A stretch of 64,000 nucleotides of DNA from Vibrio palustris (GCF_024346995.1 NZ_AP024888.1:434001-498000); one strand, 5' to 3'. Positions 9,358 to 18,508 are shown, numbered from the stretch's first letter. Notes: generated from the letters alone by a model not told the origin. Made by a program: numbers and translations.

Positions 9358-9882
9358 ATGTCAGAATCAGATCAAGTAACCTTCAATGACGACGAAGAAA
9401 TTGAAATAGAAGCAGTGGGTGTGGAAGTATCAGAACAGCCCATTGAACTGTATAAAGTATTAAAACTTGCCGACGCTGTTAGTGGTGGTGGTGAAGCTAA
9501 ATTCGCGATTTCTGAAGGTTTTGTTGCGGTTAATGGCGAACTAGATACACGGAAACGTCGTAAGTTATATGATGGTGATCTGATTGAATTTAATCAAGAG
9601 TTTTACTTGGTGATTTGTGATGCGCCAGTGACTGATCCTGCGGTAAAAGAGAAGGAAAAAGAAAAAGCCAAAGCTTTGCAAAAAGCCGATCAAAAAGCGA
9701 AAAAGAGAGCAAAGCAGGAAGAGTTAAAACAACAAGCTCAAGCGGCGAAAAAACCAAAATCGGTAGAAGGGTTGTCTGCTAAAGCTGAACCAAGAGAAAA
9801 ACCAGTGACGCCGGCTAAAGAGAAAGAGATCAAAGAACAAGAACAACCCTCAACCGGTCGCAACTCAATCAAGTTTTTCTAA
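9358..9882 (+). CDS. S4-domain RNA-binding protein (YbcJ-like) with charged tail
   Basis: Probable cytoplasmic RNA-binding protein. Residues about 25-90 form an S4-like domain resembling E. coli YbcJ (LYKVLKLADAVSGGGEAKFAISEGFVAVNGELDTRKRRKLYDGDLIEF). YbcJ is only about 70 residues. This one has an acidic N-terminal extension (DDEEIEIEA) and an 80-residue Lys/Glu/Ala/Gln-rich tail, probably helical or disordered, ending in RNSIKFF. ATG 9358 follows GAGAGTAATTC. It is convergent with the 62-residue gene at 9971-10159, sharing the terminator between them. The natural RNA target is unknown; the domain call is good. Confidence 0.8.
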   Translation: MSESDQVTFNDDEEIEIEAVGVEVSEQPIELYKVLKLADAVSGGGEAKFAISEGFVAVNGELDTRKRRKLYDGDLIEFNQEFYLVICDAPVTDPAVKEKEKEKAKALQKADQKAKKRAKQEELKQQAQAAKKPKSVEGLSAKAEPREKPVTPAKEKEIKEQEQPSTGRNSIKFF

Positions 9883-9924
9883 TCGTTATGTATTGGCGAA
9901 CATAGCGTTGCAATATATTAAGCT

Positions 9925-9966
9925 AAAGAGAGAGGGGGAAGCCTAGCTTCCCCCTCTTATTTATTC
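9925..9966. terminator. Bidirectional terminator
   Basis: A 12-bp perfect stem (arms 9931-9942 and 9946-9957, AGAGGGGGAAGC) with a three-base loop lies between two convergent genes. A T-rich stretch follows on the plus strand. Confidence 0.85.
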
Positions 9967-9970
9967 TGTA

Positions 9971-10159
9971 TTAGTATTCGTCGTTATCAAGAAACATTCT
10001 CCCTTCTAACGCGTATGGATCGTCCTCGAATGGATGGGCTACATGGCCCCGTAAACGTTCTAACTTCTGCTCTAATTGAGCTGCAGTGTTAAAATCTCCT
10101 TCGGAACAAGCGACATAAATATCTTGCTCTAAACTATCAATGCGGTCATGAATATTCAT
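9971..10159 (-). CDS. Small UVR-motif-like protein, function unknown
   Basis: A 62-residue protein. Residues about 20-37 (SEGDFNTAAQLEQKLERLRG) look like the short helical UVR motif that mediates UvrB-UvrC contact and also occurs in other small proteins. The C-terminus is acidic (FEDDPYALEG..DNDEY). The start is supported by GAGGAG eight bases before ATG 10159. It shares a terminator with the convergent S4 gene. I do not know an experimentally characterised homologue. Confidence 0.6.
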   Translation of the reverse strand: MNIHDRIDSLEQDIYVACSEGDFNTAAQLEQKLERLRGHVAHPFEDDPYALEGRMFLDNDEY

Positions 10160-10265
10160 ATTACGCTCCTCTCATTGATCAGTAGTGGACTACGATATTG
10201 CTATCTTTTAAGAGTGTAGTAAATCGCACTCATTGATCAAATATAACGATGAATGGTAGCGCGAG

Positions 10266-10631
10266 TCAATGCAGAAAAGTCGGTGGTTTTACCGCTGCGA
10301 TCAATTTTATTGACTGTGGTTTGAAGACGAACATTACGAGTAAATGAATGATGACACAGAGCAGCGCGATACTAATTGGTAATCCAATTTCATAAAGCAT
10401 ATGACTGCTAATGATCGAAGCGAACACAATAATATTAATTACAAACGCAATATTAAGGCTACTACGGACAATTTTTTGGCCTATGGTTTCTTTCATCATG
10501 ACAGGTTCATGGCAGTGCTGACACGTTAATTGGTGTGACTGTGAATGCTGATGTAATTCATTTGAAGATAAAGAAAACTCTTGGTAGCACTGCTCGCAAA
10601 TCACAGTAATACGTTGAGATAAATAAGTCAT
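10266..10631 (-). CDS. Small membrane protein with N-terminal zinc-ribbon-like motif
   Basis: A 121-residue protein of unknown function. Two CxxC pairs near the N-terminus (CEQC and CQHC, about 24 residues apart, with intervening His) look like a zinc ribbon. Two hydrophobic helices follow (about residues 57-76 and 82-102), separated by only a few residues, then a short basic C-terminus. I chose ATG 10631 because GGAGACC precedes it; the in-frame ATG at 10664 has no such site and only adds MSAIPPLFGDH. It stands alone, with no operon partner. Confidence 0.65.
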   Translation of the reverse strand: MTYLSQRITVICEQCYQEFSLSSNELHQHSQSHQLTCQHCHEPVMMKETIGQKIVRSSLNIAFVINIIVFASIISSHMLYEIGLPISIALLCVIIHLLVMFVFKPQSIKLIAAVKPPTFLH

Positions 10632-10780
10632 GTGGTCTCCGAACAGGGGGGGAATAGCGCTCATTGTAGTGGTTAATCATGGATAAAAAATACTCACAAT
10701 GAGGTATATTACGAGTAATCGCTAAATAAGAGTCTTTATTCTAAAATAAAGTTATGATTTTTATAGTTTTTAACTAATAA

Positions 10781-10806
10781 AAAAGCCAGCAATTGCTGGC
10801 TTTTTT
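10781..10806 (-). terminator. Terminator after the ethanolamine-type permease gene
   Basis: Palindrome GCCAGCAATTGCTGGC (10785-10800), A-rich on the left and with six T on the right, 28 bases beyond the stop of the minus-strand permease gene. Confidence 0.85.
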
Positions 10807-10833
10807 CGCGACAAATTATTGCATTAAGTTGGT

Positions 10834-12198
10834 TTATTTTCCAGCCAATAAAACGTCCTGTTCGGCGTCATCGCGTTGTTGTTTCGTTAAGGTAAAGTAT
10901 AAGTATCCAATGCCCATTAGCACACAAAACAACGCAGCAATTTCGCGGTTAAACCATATCATTGCGATTAAACACAGCACAGCCAAGCCTAGTGCAATTG
11001 CAGGAACAACGGGATAGAAAGGAGCGCGGTAAGTACGTTGTAAGTTTGGTTCGCTTTTGCGCAGTTTGAATAGACTTAACATACTCATGATATACATGAC
11101 AATGGCACCAAATACAGCCAATGTGATCATCGCCGCGGTTAAGCCCATGCCTTGTAGTTCAACAATACCATCACTGTATATTGCAACGATACCGATCACA
11201 CCGCCCGCGATAGTTGCTCGATAAGGTGTATTAAAGCGCGAAAGCTTACTTAAGCTTTTCGGTAGATAGCCAGCGCGTGACAGTGCAAAAAATTGGCGAG
11301 AGTAACCTAAAATTATGCCGTGGAAGCTCGCAATTAAGCCAAATAAACCAATCCAAACTAACATATGTAACCAGTTAGAGTGCTCACCGACGACCATTTT
11401 CATCGCTTGTGGGAGTGGATCATTAATACCAGACAATTTACTCCAATCGCCTGAACCACCCGCAAAAATCATGACACCAAAGGCTAAAAATACCAACGTA
11501 ATAATGCCGGATAAATAGGCTTTGGGAATGGTACGTTTCGGATCTTTGGCTTCTTCTGCTGCCATGGCAGCACCTTCAATCGCAAGGAAGAACCAAATGG
11601 CAAATGGGATGGCGGCGAAGATAGCGGACATAGTACCAAAGCTAAAGTGATCACTGCCTGCCCAGCCGTTAGTGACAAAGTTCGTCATGCTAAAACCAGG
11701 AGCGACTACGCCCATAAATATGAGCAGCTCTCCAACGGCTAACACGGTGACACACAGTTCAAACATCGCCGCTAATTTAACGCCGAGAATGTTGAGTACC
11801 ATAAACACCAAATATGCACCGACGGCAGCTACCTTTGGATCGAGTTGTGGGTATTGCACATTCAGGTACGCACCAATCGCAAGAGCAATGGCGGGTGGGG
11901 CAAACACAAATTCAATTAAAGTCGCGAAGCCGGCAATCAAGCCACCGGTTTCTCCGTAGGCGCGGCGACTGTATGCAAATGGCCCACCAGCATGGGGAAT
12001 GGCGGTTGTCAGTTCAGTAAAGCTGAATATAAAGCAGGTATACATCAACGCGACAATAACGGTCGTAACAAGAAAGCCGAGCGTGCCTGAAACGCCCCAG
12101 CCATAACTCCATCCAAAATACTCGCCTGATATTACTAGACCGACGGCGATGCCCCACAGGGACAAGGTACCGAGTGATTTTTCTAACTTGGCTGTCAT
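10834..12198 (-). CDS. APC-family ethanolamine permease-like transporter
   Basis: A 454-residue inner-membrane amine/amino acid transporter of the APC superfamily with about 12 hydrophobic segments. The sequence resembles proteobacterial ethanolamine permeases (Eat): WGIAVGLVISGEYFGWSYGW near the N-terminus, FSFTELTTAIPHAGGPFAYSRRAYG, and FFLAIEGAAMAAEEAKDPKRTIPKAY. The G-x-G-like unwound helix 1 (VGLVISGEYFGW) fits substrate binding in this family. The ATG at 12198 follows GGAGAGA. Eat genes often sit beside eutBC (ethanolamine ammonia-lyase); none is nearby, so the substrate is inferred from family only. Confidence 0.82.
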   Translation of the reverse strand: MTAKLEKSLGTLSLWGIAVGLVISGEYFGWSYGWGVSGTLGFLVTTVIVALMYTCFIFSFTELTTAIPHAGGPFAYSRRAYGETGGLIAGFATLIEFVFAPPAIALAIGAYLNVQYPQLDPKVAAVGAYLVFMVLNILGVKLAAMFELCVTVLAVGELLIFMGVVAPGFSMTNFVTNGWAGSDHFSFGTMSAIFAAIPFAIWFFLAIEGAAMAAEEAKDPKRTIPKAYLSGIITLVFLAFGVMIFAGGSGDWSKLSGINDPLPQAMKMVVGEHSNWLHMLVWIGLFGLIASFHGIILGYSRQFFALSRAGYLPKSLSKLSRFNTPYRATIAGGVIGIVAIYSDGIVELQGMGLTAAMITLAVFGAIVMYIMSMLSLFKLRKSEPNLQRTYRAPFYPVVPAIALGLAVLCLIAMIWFNREIAALFCVLMGIGYLYFTLTKQQRDDAEQDVLLAGK

Positions 12199-12677
12199 AT
12201 CTCTCTCCTAAAAAACGATTGGCGTGACGCACATCCGTGTTTCACCTTGGGTAAGCAATCGAACTCACTAAGAACTTGCTATTACTAGACAGTAAGCGAA
12301 AGTCGTACCTACTTTGTGGAAGAGGAATAGTTTTAGTATAAAATATGGTTATCGCGATATTTGTTGATGGATGTAGCTAAATATAAACTTATTTATGGAA
12401 AAAAAAGAGAAAAAACATAGAGAGCTAACTGCGAAAGACGGGAAATAGTGTGACGATGAACCGTGATAGACCAGCATCGATACACCCGCGCACCGTTAAT
12501 GTGCACCGCTATACCATTGTTTTAGGTCGTATTTTGTGTGTATGAGAGGTGACGAGTTGATAGAAACGAGTTATCAGAACCCTTAACAAGAAGGGTTCTG
12601 ATTCGTATCATGATTTACCACAGAGAAAAGGTATTAAAAAGGACTGAGGTAGCATGCCGGCGTTTTGTATTGTGCTA
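12199..12677. other. Intergenic region upstream of the permease
   Basis: No gene seen. It holds the permease promoter region (AT-rich around 12330-12420) and, at 12574-12601, an 11-bp perfect inverted repeat listed separately. Confidence 0.5.
12574..12601 (-). terminator. Strong stem-loop, probable terminator of the kinase-like gene
   Basis: Arms TCAGAACCCTT (12574-12584) and its exact complement (12591-12601) with a six-base loop, about 80 bases beyond the stop of the minus-strand gene at 12678. No T run follows on either strand, so it may instead be an RNA-processing or pausing structure. Confidence 0.45.
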
Positions 12678-13253
12678 TTAGCGAATCATACGGCCAATAC
12701 GTCGAACTTTGCCACCAAACTCCACCAAGCTACGTTGCGTTTCAGACAACATTTGTGGTTGGTGTTCGGCAATAAGTCGATAAAGGTGATACAAAGAAAC
12801 TTTACGTGCGATACGCCAAATCGGACTCCATGAGCGACGACGCAATGTCGCACGTTCAAAATCTACCAAGCCAAGGGTTCCATCTTTATCAGCAACAATA
12901 TCGCGAATAGGCATAGAGTGACGAGCGACGCCTGCACTCAGCATTTTATTCACAATGTTTGTTAATGTTTTGATTTGTGCCGGTGACAAGGTACGAGCAG
13001 ATTCACCTGATAATCGCGACATACGAATCATGTGTTTTTCATCGTCTACACCATACAAGACCGGAATACCATCAATCCCTTGCAGTCGACTTAATGCTTC
13101 TTTTTCAATTGCATAACGTCTCGGGGTGCTGGATTTCGGTTTGAAAAATTTTGTGACGATGGTATCACCAATGTTTAACAACATTTTATTGGTTTCGTAT
13201 ACGCCATCGATAACGCATTTATCGATTGTTACTTGTGGATGTTGCATAGTCAT
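12678..13253 (-). CDS. Small protein-kinase-fold protein, catalytic loop unusual
   Basis: A 191-residue protein resembling small bacterial kinase-fold (RIO/WaaP/APH-like) proteins. Visible: an N-lobe lysine in IVTKFFKP, a glutamate in AIEKEALSRL, a hinge-like IRMSRLSGE, and a C-lobe GTLGLVDFERA that looks like the metal-binding DFE. The segment corresponding to the catalytic loop reads RHSMPIRDIVAD. Aligned to HGDLHPGNIL it would put Ser where the catalytic Asp is expected and Asp in place of Asn. It may be a pseudokinase or use another residue. Start ATG 13253 (or 13247, two codons later). No operon partner suggests a substrate. Confidence 0.6.
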   Translation of the reverse strand: MTMQHPQVTIDKCVIDGVYETNKMLLNIGDTIVTKFFKPKSSTPRRYAIEKEALSRLQGIDGIPVLYGVDDEKHMIRMSRLSGESARTLSPAQIKTLTNIVNKMLSAGVARHSMPIRDIVADKDGTLGLVDFERATLRRRSWSPIWRIARKVSLYHLYRLIAEHQPQMLSETQRSLVEFGGKVRRIGRMIR

Positions 13254-13598
13254 GAATAGCCTTATTTAAAAGTGTTTTTCATCCGAAAAGTTCAGTCCAA
13301 TAATGAGAACATAAACTATTTACCAAACAGTATGATGGCTTCACCATATAAATAGACAACGTTGTGTACACTGTAGAGAGTGGGATACATCACCACAATG
13401 TGATTCGCTTTATATCGAATTTGTAGGGAGGATATTACTCCTTTCGAGGTAATTGATCCATTCGTATACGTTTCTTTACAATCAAGTGAGATATCCTATC
13501 CGAATACCGTGGGTTTTAATGATAACTTGGTAAGCTAAACACGCAAAGCCAGAGCAGAAGGGCTCTGGCTTTGTCTGGCAACGTAAGATTAGGGTTAA
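13254..13598. other. Intergenic region between kinase-like gene and GH43 gene
   Basis: No gene seen. The left part holds the promoter region of the minus-strand kinase-like gene, and the right end holds the terminator of the GH43 gene at 13545-13572. Confidence 0.5.
13545..13572 (-). terminator. Terminator-like stem-loop after the GH43 gene
   Basis: AAAGCCAGAGC (13545-13555) pairs perfectly with 13562-13572 around a six-base loop. It lies 27 bases beyond the stop of the minus-strand glycosidase. The following U tract is weak. Confidence 0.65.
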
Positions 13599-15344
13599 TT
13601 AACGGGTAGAGCGTAAGTAAAAACGCTGGCAGTCGTTGTCGAGATCGTCATACAAGCCGATTGAAGTACCGTCACTCAATGCACAGTTACTTAAATCAAG
13701 CAATCGTCCGGTTGCTTTGTTAACGATACGGTAACCGCCCTCGACTCGAGGGTGAAGATACCAATGTGTTCCCGTTTGTTGGCATTGACCAAAGCGAGTC
13801 AGTGAGCCACTCGATTGCAAACATCTTGTTGGATGTACGCTGTTGGTGATCGTCACGGCACCATCTTGCTGAGGGGCCATTTGCCAGATTTGTTGTGGTG
13901 AATGGGTCCAGCTTTGTTGTTGGGTGCGTCCGTTCACAGCTGCGACTGCTTTACCACTGACGGCGCTGATAATGGCCACGTCATTAACAGGAGATAGGCT
14001 CCATTGTGTGCAGTCATTACCATTACAAGCATGAAAAAGACGATGATTGGCAACATCGGCAAAGCTCAGTAAGCCGTTATTATTTACTGAGACTTCCCAG
14101 CGCTGGCATGATTGGTTAGTCCAAGCAACAAAGGTTTGTTGTCCGGCACAGGCGTCTGATGTGAGGAAATTGCCTTGGTTATTGGTAATACGCACGGTGC
14201 GGTCAGGAAGCGTATCGAGATAGCCTAATGCCGAGTCGCGACGTTCGATTTGGTTATTACGCGTCACATGATGGCTAAAGCGCATGAGTGGGCTAGGCAA
14301 AATGACTTGCAGTGGGCCGTTTTCACCGGATGGTACGTTAAGAGCTTTACCTGTGGGCTCGGGGGACCCAAAATTTGGTGTACCATCTGCATTCCACCCA
14401 AATGCTTTCGCATGGAGTGAACGAGTATTACCACACCCTTGCCCAGGGTATTCATTACCGTGGTACGCAATCCAATTTTCGCTGCCATCGGGAGAGGTGA
14501 AGAAACCATTATGCCCAGGGCCATAAATCCCATTCGCTTGGGTTAATACGGGTTGTTCGTATTTGGTCCACGCTCGCGGATTCATTGGATCATTACCGGT
14601 CAGCTTTAATAATCCCAATTTATAGTCGTCGGTTTCACAGTAACTTGCCGAGTATACAATATAGACTTGGCCATTATGGATGAGAGGCTCTGGACCTTCA
14701 TTGACGTTACGCCCAATTCGCTCCCATGTGTAACTCGGGCGGCTGAGTAATGCTGGTTGCCCATCGATGGTCCAAGGATTGCGCATTTTGACAATATAAT
14801 TGCGTTGCTCGTCACCAAACCATTGGGAATACATTAGGTATAACTGGTCGTGAATGGTGATGTAGCTACCATCAATATTCCAAGTGTTAGGCATCGGTGA
14901 CCCTTTGTATTCATAAGGCCCCATCGGATCATCACCTGCGCTCTCTAAGACCGATAAGTGTTGATGATCTAGGTTTTCATCGTGGCCTGATGTATACATC
15001 ATATACCAGCGCCAGCCATTGGGACCTTTTAGACGATGAAATTCAAACGCCCAAAAACTGCAACAGCGATCTGGATTGGTGTCTGACCACACGGTAACGG
15101 GCTGTGCATCGGCCAGTCCTGCTAACGTCGGGGATTGTCGCATATCAAGTTGCGAGTTCCACGTTGTGGTTGCTGAGTAATAATTGCCATTAAAATAGGT
15201 GACCCAAGGGTCAGCACCATTCGCATAGACAGGGTTGGTAAAGGTTTGATTGTTGGCATGTGCCTGCCAAGTCAATAATACAAAAATACAGGTTGTGATC
15301 GTTTTTATCAGTGTCACGTAGCGAATGAATAAGTACTGAGGCAT
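13599..15344 (-). CDS. Secreted GH43-type glycosidase with ricin-like C-terminus
   Basis: Probable extracellular alpha-L-arabinofuranosidase or related arabinan/xylan-side-chain hydrolase. A signal peptide (residues 1-30, ending AHA) precedes a five-bladed propeller domain of glycoside hydrolase family 43. The three acidic residues expected are visible: Asp45 in NGADPWV, Asp160 in WNIDGSY and Glu218 in VNEGPEP. Residues about 390-581 contain repeated Q-x-W-type segments (QRWEV, QQIWQM, THWYL, QRFYL) typical of a ricin-like beta-trefoil/CBM13 sugar-binding module. ATG 15344 follows AGGAGAC. It stands alone; together with the pectinesterase at 39 kb it points to use of plant or algal wall polymers. 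Exact substrate is not decidable. Confidence 0.85.
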   Translation of the reverse strand: MPQYLFIRYVTLIKTITTCIFVLLTWQAHANNQTFTNPVYANGADPWVTYFNGNYYSATTTWNSQLDMRQSPTLAGLADAQPVTVWSDTNPDRCCSFWAFEFHRLKGPNGWRWYMMYTSGHDENLDHQHLSVLESAGDDPMGPYEYKGSPMPNTWNIDGSYITIHDQLYLMYSQWFGDEQRNYIVKMRNPWTIDGQPALLSRPSYTWERIGRNVNEGPEPLIHNGQVYIVYSASYCETDDYKLGLLKLTGNDPMNPRAWTKYEQPVLTQANGIYGPGHNGFFTSPDGSENWIAYHGNEYPGQGCGNTRSLHAKAFGWNADGTPNFGSPEPTGKALNVPSGENGPLQVILPSPLMRFSHHVTRNNQIERRDSALGYLDTLPDRTVRITNNQGNFLTSDACAGQQTFVAWTNQSCQRWEVSVNNNGLLSFADVANHRLFHACNGNDCTQWSLSPVNDVAIISAVSGKAVAAVNGRTQQQSWTHSPQQIWQMAPQQDGAVTITNSVHPTRCLQSSGSLTRFGQCQQTGTHWYLHPRVEGGYRIVNKATGRLLDLSNCALSDGTSIGLYDDLDNDCQRFYLRSTR

Positions 15345-15621
15345 AAAAGTCTCCTAATCAGGGTTCATCGAGCATGGATAACATTCACAGAGCCGCGAAT
15401 GTTGCCATTCAATACTAATCAATGTGCATACTTATTAATAACTCGATAATTAAGAAGTTAGAGAGCGGTGACGTAGCAATTACATATTTTGGAGTAAAGT
15501 CATAACTTCGCTTGCTTACTTTGACGGTATTACGCGGGAAACTCAGACAACAGTGCAGCGTATCTCGGCTAAGCGTGATAGCATAAATAGTCAATAATGA
15601 TTTAGATTAGAAAGGGATACC

Positions 15622-16506
15622 ATGCTTACCGCTTTTATTGCTGCCATTTTACCTGTGTTGATTATTGCGCTGGTCGGTACCTTCTTAAGTAAAAAGACTC
15701 AGTATTTAGACGATCCCAATCTGCCTAAGCTGATTGTCAATGTTGGTATGCCTGCACTGTTATTGCATTCTATGCTCGGTCAGCATCTTGATTTTATGGG
15801 CATGGGAAAGCTTGTGGTGGCCTCCGCATGTGCGTTAATGGCGATGGTGGCGGTGTCGCTGGTGGTTCTCAAGCTTATGAAGCTTCCCGCACGCTATTAT
15901 TTACCCGTTCTCGTGAATCCGAATACCGGTAATCTTGGTATACCTATTGCCTATGCCTTACTAGGAGAAAAAGGCTTAGCAGGAGCGGTGATCATCTCCT
16001 CAATTATTGAAATTAGCCACTTTACTTTGGGCATTGGTATGATGTCGGGCAGCTTCAATGCTCGTCGATTGCTTGCCAATCCACCAGTCATTTCTTTGCT
16101 TGTCGGCGCGGCTATCATGGCGCTCGATGTACCCGTTCTATCATTTATGCTAACGGTATTCGAGATGCTAGGCAGTATTACGGTACCGATTATGTTACTC
16201 ATGTTGGGGCGCTCACTCGCCCATATGAAAGTCCATGAGGCACGCTGGGGGCGGCTAGCATTCTTAGCGCTTTATCGCCCAATGATGGGCATGACGATGG
16301 CGTGGGGCGCCGCCACATTGATCGGGCTATCTCCTTTATATACCGCTAACCTTCTGATTGCGTTCTGCATGCCGGTCGCGGTGCTAAACTATATTTTTGC
16401 CACTCGCTATAGAGGGCCTGTCAATGACGTCGCAGGGTTGACATTTTTAACCTTACCGACGGCCTTGTGTGCACTGATTATCATTAAACTATTTGTACTT
16501 ACCTAA
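15622..16506 (+). CDS. AEC-family (auxin efflux carrier-like) transporter
   Basis: A 294-residue inner-membrane carrier of the bile/arsenite/riboflavin superfamily, AEC type, with about ten hydrophobic helices. Typical features are the N-terminal LPVLIIALVGTFLSKK, the first crossover VNVGMPALLLHSM, and the NPNTGNLGIPIAYALLGEKGLAGAVII segment with conserved Asn-Thr-Gly-Asn-Gly-Pro-like residues. Bacterial members export or import organic acids such as malate or malonate; the substrate here is unknown. ATG 15622 follows AAAGGGATACC. The next gene on the strand is 75 bases downstream and may be cotranscribed. Confidence 0.87.
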   Translation: MLTAFIAAILPVLIIALVGTFLSKKTQYLDDPNLPKLIVNVGMPALLLHSMLGQHLDFMGMGKLVVASACALMAMVAVSLVVLKLMKLPARYYLPVLVNPNTGNLGIPIAYALLGEKGLAGAVIISSIIEISHFTLGIGMMSGSFNARRLLANPPVISLLVGAAIMALDVPVLSFMLTVFEMLGSITVPIMLLMLGRSLAHMKVHEARWGRLAFLALYRPMMGMTMAWGAATLIGLSPLYTANLLIAFCMPVAVLNYIFATRYRGPVNDVAGLTFLTLPTALCALIIIKLFVLT

Positions 16507-16584
16507 TAAATTGCGCGTGTCGCAGGTGTAACCATTGGCGATAGTTTCGTTGTAACAACGTTATCATTATTAAAAAGGAAAGTG

Positions 16585-17088
16585 ATGAAGCATCCAGCCC
16601 GAACGTTTGCTCAGTATTATCACGGTGACCAGCAATATGGTTGTGATCCCTATGTATACCATTTAGATATGGTGGCGTTATTGTGTTTACCCTATGGGCA
16701 AGATGCGGTTACAGTTGCCTATCTCCATGATGTGATTGAGGATACAGACGCAACGTTAACTGTGATTGCCGAACAGTTTGGCGAGTATATTGCCGCTTGT
16801 GTCGCGATATTAACGGATGAACCCGGTGAAAATCGGGCGGTGAAAAAAGCGCGGACTTATCGAAAAATGGCGCAAGTTAGCGGTGTAACTGAGTTGGCGT
16901 TAGTCGTCAAAGCTGCGGATCGCTTAGCCAATCTTCGAATGTGTTCAGTGACGCAAGACAAAGACAAAATTGCGACGTATCAGCGTGAACATCCTCAATT
17001 TGTCACATCGGTTTACCGCCCATATTTATGCGACAAACTGTGGTATAGCATTGATCAGGCAATGGCTCGGTTACCTGTTGTGCAATGA
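16585..17088 (+). CDS. HD-domain hydrolase, SpoT/MESH1-like
   Basis: A 167-residue stand-alone metal-dependent phosphohydrolase-like protein. It carries the HD pattern of the RelA/SpoT hydrolase domain: H in YVYHLDMVALL, the HD pair in VAYLHDVIEDTDAT and a downstream KAADRLANLRM. This resembles small alarmone hydrolases such as MESH1, which remove pyrophosphate from ppGpp, but bacterial HD proteins of this size have varied nucleotide substrates. ATG 16585 is preferred over the GTG at 16582 because AAAAAGGAA gives better spacing. It lies downstream of the AEC gene. Confidence 0.78.
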   Translation: MKHPARTFAQYYHGDQQYGCDPYVYHLDMVALLCLPYGQDAVTVAYLHDVIEDTDATLTVIAEQFGEYIAACVAILTDEPGENRAVKKARTYRKMAQVSGVTELALVVKAADRLANLRMCSVTQDKDKIATYQREHPQFVTSVYRPYLCDKLWYSIDQAMARLPVVQ

Positions 17089-17334
17089 GTTGCGCCACTT
17101 ATCGTTACAGTTCTGGTGAATAAATCATCAAAACGTGGCGTTTTTATGAACGCAAAGAAATAATATCAACCTTGAAAAACATTAAGGGTCGCAAAATAAG
17201 CACTTAAACGGTAGACTTTGCAGCAACTTTATTCTCCTCCCCCTCAAGAGCGCTTGTACTGTTTACGTATGAATGTCGTCAAGTTGTTGTCTCTTGTTGG
17301 GCATGTGTACATCGAACAGGGTTGCTTTAACTCC

Positions 17335-18405
17335 ATGAATAACCGTCATGTAACCTCAAAATTTTGCCGTAATATCTTACTTGTTGGCTTGGCGAGTGCC
17401 GGCTTAACCGCTTGTAATCAGCCGCCTGAAATTCAAAAGATCGAAGGTTTTGCGCAAGGGACTAGCTACCATATTAGCTACTGGACATCGAAAGATGTTG
17501 ATAAAGAAACCATAGAAAAACAGTTTCAAACAAAACTGGATAGTATCGACAAAGAACTCTCCACTTATCGCGATGATTCATATATTTCGCGTTTTAACGA
17601 GAAAACGGATACGAACTGGCAGCCAGCGTCGAAAGATTTTATTCACTTAATTGACCTCGCGCGAGTGATCAATCGAGATACGCAAGGATGTTACGATCCA
17701 ACTGTGTCGCCGCTATTTCAGTTGTGGGGATTTCAAAAAGGCACGCTAGAAGTGCCAACCGCAGCGCAAATCAGTAAAGTGAAAAAGCAAATGGGCTTGG
17801 ATAAAATCCAAGTCGATCATACTGGCATGCGTGTGCGTAAAGTATTACCGCATGTGCAGCTTGATTTTTCATCGATGGGTGAAGGCTACACCATTAATAA
17901 ACTCAGTAAGATTTTGGAGTCAGATGGCATCCATAACTATTTAGTTGAGTTCGGTGGTGATATGAAGATTCGTGGTCATAAACCCAAAGGTCAAAAATGG
18001 CGTGTGGCGATTGAACGTCCGATTCCATTAGAAGACGGTGTTAAACCGTATAAAATCGTGACAATTAATGACGAGAAAGGGGTGACTCTGAACACGTCTG
18101 GCACATACCATCATTCGTTTGATAAAGATGGTAAAGAGTACGCGCATATTTTAGATCCACGCACCGGCACGCCAGTGACGCACGATCTGTCTTCGGCAAC
18201 CGTCTTCAGCGATGATCCAGAAATTGGAGATGCTTGGGCAACCGCAATGCTATGCTTAGGACCAAAAGTAGGTAAAGCCGTGGCATTACGTAAGAACTTA
18301 GAAGTGTTCTTTATTCGCGGTACCGACAAGGATGCGAAAAGCTTTTCAAGTGAAGCGTTGTCTAAATCTCAGCGTATAAGCTTTGATCAAGGTGAAGCAA
18401 AATAA
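17335..18405 (+). CDS. apbE: FAD:protein FMN transferase ApbE (lipoprotein)
   Basis: Attaches FMN covalently to Thr/Ser of flavoproteins such as NqrB/NqrC and RnfG/RnfD on the periplasmic side. The 356 residues start with a lipoprotein signal (NILLVGLASAGLTAC). Family landmarks follow: FAQGTSYHISYW, the Asp-rich region with STYRDDSYISRFN, DFSSMGEGYTINKL (compare the E. coli ApbE GEGY motif), VEFGGDMKIRG, and the FAD/Mg-binding YAHILDPRTG and DAWATAM. I chose ATG 17335, which directly precedes the signal peptide; the frame is open upstream to a TTG at 17218 but that would bury the signal. It is not next to an nqr or rnf operon here, so it could be a second copy. Confidence 0.9.
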   Translation: MNNRHVTSKFCRNILLVGLASAGLTACNQPPEIQKIEGFAQGTSYHISYWTSKDVDKETIEKQFQTKLDSIDKELSTYRDDSYISRFNEKTDTNWQPASKDFIHLIDLARVINRDTQGCYDPTVSPLFQLWGFQKGTLEVPTAAQISKVKKQMGLDKIQVDHTGMRVRKVLPHVQLDFSSMGEGYTINKLSKILESDGIHNYLVEFGGDMKIRGHKPKGQKWRVAIERPIPLEDGVKPYKIVTINDEKGVTLNTSGTYHHSFDKDGKEYAHILDPRTGTPVTHDLSSATVFSDDPEIGDAWATAMLCLGPKVGKAVALRKNLEVFFIRGTDKDAKSFSSEALSKSQRISFDQGEAK

Positions 18406-18476
18406 CTCCTTGATGCGCTCGTTAAATTACGATGTATATGTCGTGATAGATTGGTTTAGAGCCCATTAATGAAAGA

Positions 18477-18508
18477 AAAAGCCGCAGAGTAATGTCTGCG
18501 GTTTTTTT
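18477..18508 (+). terminator. Bidirectional terminator between apbE and zevB
   Basis: CCGCAGA (18482-18488) pairs with TCTGCGG (18495-18501), followed by seven T and preceded by a run of A. It lies between the ends of convergent genes. Confidence 0.85.
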
